From Kiritimatiellia bacterium (GTDB taxonomy: Bacteria > Verrucomicrobiota > Kiritimatiellia > RFP12 > DVOR01): a stretch of 5,394 bases of DNA. A model generated the notes under the pieces. It saw only the letters and a list, made by a program, of their open reading frames with translations, was not told the origin of the DNA and did not search any database. A program made the translations under genes and the position numbers. This document shows, in pieces, positions 1-5,394 of the stretch. Position 1 is the first letter of the stretch. The number at the start of each line of letters is the position of its first letter. The stretch is taken from assembly GCA_017548245.1 (NCBI GenBank), contig JAFYMU010000095.1:1-5394 (forward strand), read 5' to 3'.

Positions 1-1
1 G

Positions 2-613
2 GCCATTGCCTTTGGTGGGCGCATCCGCGAGATTACGTTGCAACTCTTGGGTGGCTGCGCCTTGATTACACGTATGCCGGCGTTGCCGTGGCAAGAGTGT
101 TTGATGGCCTTTGCGGGCCCGTTGTGTTCGCTCGTCTTAGCCGGTTGCGCTTGGTTTGGGGCGATGGTCTTTGGTGGCTTTGGCGAAGTGTGGACGCCGC
201 AGGGTGTGGTGGCGGAATTCTATCCGAATCTGTGGTTTATATTAGCGGCCACGCTCAACTTTGGTTTAGCCATTTTCAACTTACTGCCTGCGTTCCCGAT
301 GGATGGGGGCCGCATCTTGCGTTCGCTCTTGCAGTGTGTGGGCAAGTCGAAGGTGCGCGCCACGGAGATTGCGGTGTGGGTGGGCCGCGGGTTTGCGGTA
401 TTGTGGGTCTTCTCGGCGTTGTTGGATCTCCTGTTTGGGGTGACGATTTCTTCGCCAACGTGGGCGCCGCACTGGTTGGCGTATTTGTGGGACATTATTT
501 TTGGTGATGGCGGCGTGTTCCGTCTCTTGATTGCATTTATGATTTGGTCTTCAGGACAGCGCGAATTGACTTACGTGCGTGCTGAAGCAGACTACTACGG
601 AGGATGGCGATGA
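2..613 (+). CDS. Site-2 protease family (M50) membrane zinc metalloprotease, 5'-truncated
   Basis: Intramembrane zinc metalloprotease of the M50/S2P type, a family that cleaves transmembrane segments of substrates such as anti-sigma factors or signal peptides. The reading frame is open from base 2, so the window cuts the gene. The HExxH zinc/catalytic helix must lie upstream and is not visible. What is seen: the post-HExxH strand region (FGGRIREITLQLLGG, from base 11), the conserved AGPL turn at about 113-124 opening a membrane helix, and the second metal-binding motif NLLPAFPMDGG at 278-310, whose Asp (302-304) is the expected third zinc ligand. About four hydrophobic segments are visible. 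No CBS or PDZ domain follows before the stop. The TGA overlaps the start of ychF, suggesting translational coupling. The substrate is unknown. The family call is firm, but the subfamily cannot be set without the N-terminus. Confidence 0.88.
   Translation, partial: AIAFGGRIREITLQLLGGCALITRMPALPWQECLMAFAGPLCSLVLAGCAWFGAMVFGGFGEVWTPQGVVAEFYPNLWFILAATLNFGLAIFNLLPAFPMDGGRILRSLLQCVGKSKVRATEIAVWVGRGFAVLWVFSALLDLLFGVTISSPTWAPHWLAYLWDIIFGDGGVFRLLIAFMIWSSGQRELTYVRAEADYYGGWR
599..603 (+). promoter_or_regulatory. Shine-Dalgarno of ychF that decides its start
   Basis: GGAGG lies 6 nt before the ATG at 610 but directly abuts the in-frame ATG at 604. It therefore supports the downstream start. It sits inside the 3' end of the protease gene. 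Confidence 0.75.
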
Positions 614-1713
614 GCCTTGCTGTTGGTATTGTTGGATTGCCGAATGTGGGCAAATCGACGTTGTTTAATGCTTTGACCCGTGCGCAGAACGCAGAAGCTG
701 CGAACTATCCCTTTTGTACAATCGAACCCAATAAGGCCACGGTGCCTGTAGCGGACTTGCGTCTCGAAAAGTTGGCGGAGATAGGTAAGAGTGCCCGTAT
801 TATCCATGCCACGGTGGACTTCACCGATATCGCTGGCTTGGTGCGTGGCGCCTCGAAGGGCGAAGGCTTGGGTAACCAGTTCTTGGGGAACATCCGCGAA
901 TGTGATGCCATCCTCGAAGTGGTGCGTTGCTTTGACAATGACGACGTGGTGCACGTGGAGGGTTCGGTGGACCCGATCCGCGATATTGAAATTATCGAAA
1001 CCGAATTGGTCTTGGCGGACTTGCAGAGCTTGGAAAAGCGTTTGGATCGCATTAGCCGTCAGGCGCGTGCTGATAAGGCATTGGCCAAGGAAGTGGATGC
1101 CATGCGTAAGTTGCAGGAACACTTGGACGCGGGCTTGCCGGTGCGTACCTTTGTCTGTGACGACCCCGATGCTATCGCGCCGTGCCGTAAGGAGTTGCAC
1201 TTCTTGACCGATAAGCCTGTCATTTACGTGGCCAACGTGGGTGAAGGCGATTTGGGTGCCGAGGACAACGACCACGTGAAGGCGTTGAAGGCCTATGCAA
1301 CCGAACGTCAGTGCGACACGGTGGTGATTTGCGCTGCCATGGAAGCAGATTTGGTTGGCCTCTCGGAAGAGGAACAGCAGGACTTCCTGACCTCTTACGG
1401 TTTGGAACAGTCGGGCTTGGATGTGACCATTCAGAAGGCCTATCACACGTTGGGCTTGCAAAGCTACTTCACGGTGGGCCAGATTGAAGCCCGCGCTTGG
1501 ACGATTCGTCGCGGTTGGACGGCACCCAAGGCTGCAGGCGTGATCCACACGGACTTCGAACGTGGCTTCATCCGTGCAGAAGTGGTTGCGTATGATGATT
1601 TTGTCGCCTTGGGGGGTGAAGCCCATGCCCGCGAAAAGGGTTTGCTCCGCGTGGAAGGTAAGGAATACGTCATGCGTGACGGTGATGTGGTCCACTTCTT
1701 GTTCAACGTATAA
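610..1713 (+). CDS. ychF: Redox-regulated ATPase YchF (OLA1/Obg-related P-loop protein)
   Basis: YchF is a cytosolic, ribosome-associated member of the Obg/TRAFAC family that prefers ATP over GTP and has been linked to stress responses and translation. The protein is 367 aa, close to the family's usual ~363. From Met at 610: G1/P-loop GLPNVGKST at residues 9-17, G3 DIAG at 73-76, a coiled-coil stretch around 135-175, and NVGE at 209-212 in the G4 place. The NxxE form replaces NKxD and is the hallmark of the ATP-preferring YchF branch. A TGS domain fills about 283-366 (FTVG ... GDVVHFLFNV). The ATG at 610 is preferred over that at 604 because of GGAGG spacing and because MSLAVGIVG matches family N-termini. 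The start overlaps the upstream stop as ATGA. The dacA-like gene follows after 9 nt. Leucine is TTG in 29 of 35 positions. Confidence 0.97.
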   Translation: MSLAVGIVGLPNVGKSTLFNALTRAQNAEAANYPFCTIEPNKATVPVADLRLEKLAEIGKSARIIHATVDFTDIAGLVRGASKGEGLGNQFLGNIRECDAILEVVRCFDNDDVVHVEGSVDPIRDIEIIETELVLADLQSLEKRLDRISRQARADKALAKEVDAMRKLQEHLDAGLPVRTFVCDDPDAIAPCRKELHFLTDKPVIYVANVGEGDLGAEDNDHVKALKAYATERQCDTVVICAAMEADLVGLSEEEQQDFLTSYGLEQSGLDVTIQKAYHTLGLQSYFTVGQIEARAWTIRRGWTAPKAAGVIHTDFERGFIRAEVVAYDDFVALGGEAHAREKGLLRVEGKEYVMRDGDVVHFLFNV

Positions 1714-1716
1714 GGA
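1712..1716 (+). promoter_or_regulatory. Shine-Dalgarno of the DD-carboxypeptidase-like gene
   Basis: AAGGA overlaps the ychF stop codon (TAA at 1711-1713) and lies 6 nt before the ATG at 1723. This favours that start over the in-frame TTG at 1717, which it would touch. Confidence 0.6.
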
Positions 1717-1722
1717 TTGATT

Positions 1723-2859
1723 ATGTCGAAGTATTCGCTTCCACAAACGACATCGCCCTTGATGATGCGCCATGTGATTGTCTGGGGCTTGCCCTTCTTG
1801 GGTTGGGTCGTCTTGATTGTCGCTTGGTTGATGCTGTCGAGTTCGGAACCCGAAGAGAAGCCGACCACCACCGCGCCGCAGACGGAGGAGGTCGCACCGC
1901 AGCAGGCTCAGACGCAGCCTCAGGTCCCGACGCCTCAGCCCTTGCCGCAACCCGTTCAGCAGCCCCAACCGCTTCCCGCGCCGACGCAGCCCGCTCAGCC
2001 AATGAATGTGCCTGCGCCGACGCAGACGGTGACGATGCCTTTGGATAATGCGCCTTCCTTTGTGCCTTACAACTTCAAGACGGCGGTCGCGCAGGTGGGG
2101 TTGCCGAAGGAAGCCTCTTGTAACACCGGTATCTTGGTGGATATGGCAACGCGCAAGGTCTTGTGGGCAAAGGGGGCCGAACGCGCTGTGCCGATCGCCT
2201 CGATGACGAAGATGATGACGTTGCTCTTGGCGGAAGAGGCCATTGCACAGGGTCGTGTGACGCGTGAAACGCGCATTCCTGTGACGGTCAATGCTTACAA
2301 GATTGGCGGTTCGCAGGTGTGGTTGGACCCCAAGGAGGTCTTCCCCTTGTCCGAACTCTTGAAGGCCGTTGCGATTAAGTCGGCAAACGATGCCGCTTAT
2401 TTGGTCAGTGAATATCTGGGTGATGGCGATGCGAGCACCTTCGTGGCGCGTATGAATGTCCGTGCCCGTGAATTGGGAATGTCGCACACCTCGTTTTACG
2501 ATGCCCACGGCTTGGGTGATAGTCAGAAGCGTAACAACCTTGCCTCGGCTTACGACATGGTGATCTTGGCCGAACGTTTGTTGGCCTATCCCGAAGTGAT
2601 GAAGTTGGCTGCCACGCGCATGGATACCTTCCGTAATGGTAAGACCGAATTGCGCAACCACAACAACTTGGTCTTCCACCGCGTCCCTGGCGTGGATGGT
2701 TTGAAGACGGGTTACACGGAAGCCAGCGGCTTTTGCGTGACCTTTACCTGCCTCCGTGCAGGTCGCCGTTTGATTGGTTGCGTGACCGGTTTCAAGACGG
2801 CGAAGGATCGTGATGCCTTCTGCCGTGCATTGTTGGACTGGGGCTATTCGCAGAACTAA
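1723..2859 (+). CDS. D-alanyl-D-alanine carboxypeptidase family (S11/PBP5-like) protein with N-terminal anchor
   Basis: Probable serine DD-carboxypeptidase or related low-molecular-mass penicillin-binding protein acting on peptidoglycan stem peptides outside the inner membrane. All three active-site motifs are present: SMTK at residues 160-163 (nucleophile S160, general base K163), SAN at 220-222, and KTG at 328-330. The fold spans about 115-375 of 378 aa. Residues 17-38 are a single hydrophobic segment with no obvious signal-peptidase site, so it is probably a type II membrane anchor. Residues 43-108 form a Pro/Gln/Thr-rich low-complexity tether. The C-terminal beta domain and amphipathic anchor helix of classical PBP5/DacA are missing: the chain ends about 48 residues after KTG. 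It sits 9 nt after ychF and 19 nt before a lipoprotein gene. Carboxypeptidase versus endopeptidase activity cannot be told from sequence, so no dac symbol is assigned. Confidence 0.92.
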   Translation: MSKYSLPQTTSPLMMRHVIVWGLPFLGWVVLIVAWLMLSSSEPEEKPTTTAPQTEEVAPQQAQTQPQVPTPQPLPQPVQQPQPLPAPTQPAQPMNVPAPTQTVTMPLDNAPSFVPYNFKTAVAQVGLPKEASCNTGILVDMATRKVLWAKGAERAVPIASMTKMMTLLLAEEAIAQGRVTRETRIPVTVNAYKIGGSQVWLDPKEVFPLSELLKAVAIKSANDAAYLVSEYLGDGDASTFVARMNVRARELGMSHTSFYDAHGLGDSQKRNNLASAYDMVILAERLLAYPEVMKLAATRMDTFRNGKTELRNHNNLVFHRVPGVDGLKTGYTEASGFCVTFTCLRAGRRLIGCVTGFKTAKDRDAFCRALLDWGYSQN

Positions 2860-2865
2860 GAGAAG

Positions 2866-2871
2866 AGGAGG
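2866..2871 (+). promoter_or_regulatory. Shine-Dalgarno of the lipoprotein gene
   Basis: A perfect AGGAGG lies 7 nt before the ATG at 2879. It sets this start over longer in-frame extensions that reach back into the upstream gene (as far as 2810). Confidence 0.8.
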
Positions 2872-2878
2872 ACAACCG

Positions 2879-3340
2879 ATGACATTGAAGAAGACTGAAA
2901 AGCGCATGGGGATGCAGCTCTTGCGTCTCGTGGTTGTAGGTTTGTTAATGGGTGTCACCGGTTGTGCCGCAACAACGATTGATGCGCGTATTCAGCAGCG
3001 TCAAGTCCTCTTTGATTCCTATGATGTCGCCACGCAAGAACGGTTACAGCGAGGTCAGATTCGCATTGGGGATGACGCGGATGCTGTTTGGTTTGTCTAT
3101 GGCAATCCGACGCAGAAGATTCGTCGTACCGATGCGAACGGGTTTACGGAAATCTGGATTTACAAGATCTTGGGCTACTGTGACCGTTTGAACCATGGTG
3201 TGCGTCCCGTCTACTACGATGTGGGTGGTCGCGTGCGTGGCAGTTACTACATTGATGATACACCGGAATATGAATGGAAGGAAGTCTTGCGTATTGAATT
3301 CTCGCAAGGTCATGTTTCGGCGGTTCAGTTCAATGAGTAA
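2879..3340 (+). CDS. Small lipoprotein, BamE/SmpA-like
   Basis: Predicted 153-aa lipoprotein. The N-terminus is basic (KKTEKR), followed by a hydrophobic stretch (about residues 13-27) and a lipobox VTGC with Cys29 as the lipidation site. The +2 residue is Ala, not Asp, which in the enterobacterial rule favours outer-membrane sorting. The mature part has a segment reading RGQIRIGDDADAVWFVYGNP (about 58-77), then EIWIYK (91-96) and beta-rich aromatic stretches. This order (gain-of-Gly helix, G-x-P, then W-x-Y strand) resembles BamE/SmpA/OmlA-type small lipoproteins, which in proteobacteria help outer-membrane protein assembly. The resemblance is by pattern only, and the function as BamE is not established. 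It is the last gene before a strong terminator and probably shares the operon with the carboxypeptidase-like protein. No closer family is recognised. Confidence 0.75.
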   Translation: MTLKKTEKRMGMQLLRLVVVGLLMGVTGCAATTIDARIQQRQVLFDSYDVATQERLQRGQIRIGDDADAVWFVYGNPTQKIRRTDANGFTEIWIYKILGYCDRLNHGVRPVYYDVGGRVRGSYYIDDTPEYEWKEVLRIEFSQGHVSAVQFNE

Positions 3341-3361
3341 GCGCTTGATAGCAAACTAAAT

Positions 3362-3391
3362 AAAAAAGGAGGCTCTTCGCCTCCTTTTTTT
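3362..3391. terminator. Bidirectional intrinsic terminator between convergent operons
   Basis: A6-GGAGGC, a 5-nt loop (TCTTC), GCCTCC-T7. The GC stem is 6 bp, extended by A-T pairs to 12 bp. It has a T tract when read on either strand. It lies 21 nt after the lipoprotein stop on the plus strand and 17 nt after the nrdR stop on the minus strand, so one hairpin can end both transcripts. The GGAGG inside the stem has no start codon at a suitable distance. Confidence 0.93.
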
Positions 3392-3408
3392 ATGGTCTGG
3401 CCCTTGGA

Positions 3409-3915
3409 TTAAAGGGGATTGCGCGGTGGACGTCCACGTTTACGTCCCGGTTTGGTGGTGGCAGGTGGCAAGCCAATGTCATTCACGGCTGCCATAAACT
3501 GCTGGACATCGTCAAAGGCGGAGTACACCGAAGCAAAGCGAACGTAAGCCACGGCATCAAGGGTGCGTAAGCGTTCCATAATCAACTTACCAATGAGTTC
3601 GGTCGGCACTTCTTCCGCGTTGGAACGTTCGAGTTCAAAGATCACATCGTCAATCAACTGATTAATCGCCTGACTGGGAATCTTACGCTTTTGGCAGGCC
3701 GAGAGCAAGCCGCGTTCCATCTTGGTACGATCAAAGAGTTCGCGACAGCCATCGCGTTTAATGACGCGCGGCATGTGACGTTCGATGTGTTCGTAGGTGG
3801 TGTAACGTGCACCACAGATGAGGCATTCACGACGGCGACGCGTTGCGCTACGATCATCCGTTGCACGGCTATCGACCACGCGATCATTATCGTTTCCACA
3901 ACAAGGACAACGCAT
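3409..3915 (-). CDS. nrdR: Transcriptional repressor NrdR
   Basis: NrdR is the nucleotide-sensing repressor of ribonucleotide reductase genes. It binds NrdR boxes when loaded with dATP/ATP. The protein is 168 aa against about 150 usual. The zinc ribbon has cysteine pairs C3/C6 and C31/C34 with the family signature DSR...RRRREC between them (15-31). An ATP-cone domain follows at about 49-139, opening with PRVIKRDGCRELFDRTK. An extra Cys at position 5 sits within the first pair. After the ATP-cone there is a tail ending GRKRGRPPR (157-165), an AT-hook-like basic motif that accounts for the extra length. AAAGG lies 6 nt before the start. The gene begins 12 nt after the response-regulator stop, so the two are probably co-transcribed. 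No ribonucleotide reductase gene and no NrdR-box pair was seen in the window. Confidence 0.97.
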   Translation of the reverse strand: MRCPCCGNDNDRVVDSRATDDRSATRRRRECLICGARYTTYEHIERHMPRVIKRDGCRELFDRTKMERGLLSACQKRKIPSQAINQLIDDVIFELERSNAEEVPTELIGKLIMERLRTLDAVAYVRFASVYSAFDDVQQFMAAVNDIGLPPATTKPGRKRGRPPRNPL

Positions 3916-3927
3916 CTCTAGCCTTTC

Positions 3928-4692
3928 TTAATGAATTGCGGTTAAGGCTGCCTGGGCAATGGTCAACCCATTGCGTCCCTCCACGCGTGTTACTTGACGC
4001 GGATCAATGAAGGACCAGACATGCGGTTTGGTCTCTGCAGCATAGATAACCACGGGCAACTGTTTGCCGCTCGGCAGCTTACGTAAGATTTCGAGCACCG
4101 CATCGGCAGAGAGTTCCTCGGCATCCAAGGGGATGACCAATCCAGCGGGACGGCGTGCAATCACCGATTCCACCGCTTCGGGGCCCGTATGAACCACTTC
4201 CACGGAGAAACCCGCCTTGCCTAAGGCTTCGCAAAAGGCGTTGGCGCGAATCGGATTGGGTTCGGCCAAGACGAGCAAACGGTGGACGTCGCTTCCGAGC
4301 ACGAGTGTATCGCCCTGCGGAAGGTCACTCTCCACAAAGAGGATGCGTTGCACCTCGGCTAAGAGTTCGTCGGGATCGGCGGGCTTGGTTAAGAAACCGC
4401 CAATCTGTTTGTCCGTAAAGAACTCTGCCAGTTCACCACGCGCCGTCAAGACCAGAACTGGCACGCGTGTGCGCCCCAAACGGTCAGTGATGCGTTCCAA
4501 AAAGCCCGTGCCGCCCATGCCTGGCATTCCCATATCGAGAATCACCAAGTCAGGCAATTGCTCAGTCATGCGTTGCAAGGCGACTTCACCTGATTCGGCA
4601 CAGGTCACCTCATAACCCGATGCAATCAAGAAATCACCCAACATCATACGGATGTGCGGATCGTCATCAATGAGTAACAGGTGTTGTGACAT
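3928..4692 (-). CDS. Response regulator with intact receiver plus degenerate second receiver domain
   Basis: Two-component response-regulator protein of 254 aa. Residues 4-120 are a complete receiver domain: acidic residues D9/D10(/D11), phosphoacceptor D53 in LVILDMGMPGMGG, T83, and K103 in FLTKP. Residues about 138-240 repeat the same layout in weakened form: RLLVLAEPNP aligns with LLLIDDDP (acidic pair reduced to A143/E144), GLVIPLD aligns with the D53 strand but has Leu at the acceptor position and Asp one residue later, PVVIYAA replaces the Thr motif, and Arg236 stands near the Lys position. I read it as a pseudo-receiver. No DNA-binding, GGDEF, HD or enzyme output domain is present, so it probably works by protein-protein contact or phosphotransfer. 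No histidine kinase is in the window. Its own Shine-Dalgarno is weak (AGAG about 5 nt upstream). nrdR follows 12 nt downstream. The partner and the controlled process are unknown. Confidence 0.9.
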   Translation of the reverse strand: MSQHLLLIDDDPHIRMMLGDFLIASGYEVTCAESGEVALQRMTEQLPDLVILDMGMPGMGGTGFLERITDRLGRTRVPVLVLTARGELAEFFTDKQIGGFLTKPADPDELLAEVQRILFVESDLPQGDTLVLGSDVHRLLVLAEPNPIRANAFCEALGKAGFSVEVVHTGPEAVESVIARRPAGLVIPLDAEELSADAVLEILRKLPSGKQLPVVIYAAETKPHVWSFIDPRQVTRVEGRNGLTIAQAALTAIH

Positions 4693-4724
4693 AAGGACTC
4701 TGCTTTACGCGTCGTGAGGAGGAG

Positions 4725-4751
4725 AAAAACGCGCCCGTGTGGGCGCGTTTT
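4725..4751 (-). terminator. Intrinsic terminator after the M18 aminopeptidase gene
   Basis: Perfect inverted repeat with arms AAAACGCGCCC (4726-4736) and GGGCGCGTTTT (4741-4751) around a 4-nt loop. Read on the minus strand, the 7-bp GC-only stem is followed by a run of five T (4729-4725). It starts 11 nt after the aminopeptidase stop codon. It also ends about 32 nt before the response-regulator start, so it separates that gene from the aminopeptidase unless readthrough occurs. Confidence 0.88.
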
Positions 4752-4762
4752 CAGAGGAAACG

Positions 4763-5394
4763 TTAGTCTTCCAAGAAGGCCTTGTAGGCGCGATAGGTCA
4801 TGTAGCAGTCAAACTTCGTTGCGGTTTCCCACGGTGCGTGCATGTTAAACAGCGGCACGCCGAAGTCAATCACATCCATGCCATAACGAGCCATGTAGAG
4901 GGCGATGGTGCCACCGCCACCCTTTTCGCAACGGCCGAGTTCGCCAGCCTGCCACACCACATCAGCCTTTGCGAAGATGCGACGCAAGTCTGCGATGAAT
5001 TCAGCACGCGCATCCGATGCACCGCCCTTACCGCGAGCACCCGTGTACTTAATCATGCAACCGCCGGCATTCATCTTGGCCATATTGTTCGGCGAGTCAG
5101 CCGACGGGAAGTGCGGATCGCTTGCGGCGCAAACGTCAGCCGAGAGCATGCGGCTTGCTTCCAACGCGCGACGCACCTGCAAATCGTTCGCCGTTGCATC
5201 CTGACGGGCAATCAATTCAGCGACGGAGTTTTCGAAGAAGGTCGAATCCATACCCGTGGCGCCCACAGAACCAATCTCTTCCTTGTCGCAGAGCAACACC
5301 ATGCCCGTGCGCGGCGGCACTGCAGGAAGATCCATCACGGCACGTAAACCAGCATAGGCGCACACGCGGTCGTCGTGGCCGTAACCTGCCAACA
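4763..5394 (-). CDS. M18 family zinc aminopeptidase, N-terminally truncated by the window
   Basis: C-terminal half (210 complete codons) of a peptidase family M18 (aminopeptidase I) protein, cytosolic dinuclear-zinc enzymes that trim N-terminal residues from peptides and usually assemble as large dodecamers. The full protein is expected to be roughly 430-470 aa, and the first His zinc ligand lies beyond the window. Counting from the first complete visible codon, HDDR at 6-9 carries the bridging Asp, DKEEIGS at 36-42 the catalytic Glu and a zinc-ligand Glu, SADV at 84-87 the next Asp ligand, GGGGT at 158-162 a conserved glycine loop, and NMHAPWE at 183-189 the last His ligand (H185). The frame runs off the window end at 5394, so no start can be given. 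It is followed by its own terminator. Substrate preference cannot be assigned. Confidence 0.94.
   Translation of the reverse strand, partial: LAGYGHDDRVCAYAGLRAVMDLPAVPPRTGMVLLCDKEEIGSVGATGMDSTFFENSVAELIARQDATANDLQVRRALEASRMLSADVCAASDPHFPSADSPNNMAKMNAGGCMIKYTGARGKGGASDARAEFIADLRRIFAKADVVWQAGELGRCEKGGGGTIALYMARYGMDVIDFGVPLFNMHAPWETATKFDCYMTYRAYKAFLED

Noticed and set aside
1855..2040. Possible tandem repeat in the CAG/CCG-rich stretch
   Set aside because: It encodes the Pro/Gln-rich linker of the carboxypeptidase-like protein. The units are irregular and not a true nucleotide repeat.
2810..2878. Longer N-terminal extension of the lipoprotein reading frame overlapping the carboxypeptidase-like gene
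   Set aside because: The perfect AGGAGG before the ATG at 2879 and the signal peptide starting there make the extension unlikely. It would put a charged stretch ahead of the signal sequence.
595..2958. 787-codon open frame on the minus strand opposite ychF and the carboxypeptidase-like gene
   Set aside because: It is an in-register antisense shadow. Both sense genes show clear family motifs, while its own translation is rich in His, Arg and Gln with no recognisable domain. Lack of TTA, CTA and TCA in the sense genes explains it.
4716..4724. GAGGAGGAG on the plus strand, like a strong Shine-Dalgarno
   Set aside because: No plus-strand start codon at a suitable distance opens a credible gene, because a terminator hairpin follows directly.
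4739..5347. 202-codon open frame on the plus strand opposite the M18 aminopeptidase
   Set aside because: It starts inside the terminator stem, has no recognised motif, and lies opposite a gene with intact M18 metal-binding motifs.

Overview
The window is an ordinary, densely coded stretch of bacterial chromosome, moderately GC-rich by eye. It holds two gene clusters that converge on a shared terminator. The envelope genes (an OM-type lipoprotein with a BamE-like look and a membrane-anchored DD-carboxypeptidase-like protein) point to a diderm bacterium. Leucine is written almost entirely as TTG (29 of 35 leucines in ychF by hand count). I cannot place the phylum with confidence. A PVC-type or other less-studied diderm lineage would fit, but this is a guess. 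I saw no tRNA, rRNA, CRISPR array, insertion sequence, integrase or toxin-antitoxin pair.

Plus-strand cluster, 2-3340: (1) the 3' part of an M50/site-2-protease-type membrane metalloprotease; (2) ychF, a universally conserved Obg-family ATPase, whose start overlaps the protease stop as ATGA; (3) a serine-type D-Ala-D-Ala carboxypeptidase-like protein on an N-terminal membrane anchor and a Pro/Gln-rich tether; (4) a small lipoprotein resembling the BamE/SmpA fold. Gaps are 0-19 nt and each gene after the first has a well-placed Shine-Dalgarno sequence, so this looks like one operon with an envelope-maintenance flavour. A strong hairpin at 3362-3391 with A and T tracts on its two sides ends it and also serves the opposing cluster.

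Minus-strand cluster, 5394 down to 3409: the C-terminal half of an M18 zinc aminopeptidase with its own intrinsic terminator (4725-4751), then a response regulator made of one intact and one degenerate receiver domain with no recognisable output domain, then nrdR, the repressor of ribonucleotide reductase genes, 12 nt downstream of the regulator.

Nothing here amounts to a clearly new system. The points most worth a second look are the receiver plus pseudo-receiver protein co-transcribed with nrdR, the AT-hook-like basic tail on NrdR, the unusual anchoring of the DD-carboxypeptidase, and the extreme TTG leucine bias, which by itself produces a 787-codon antisense open frame.
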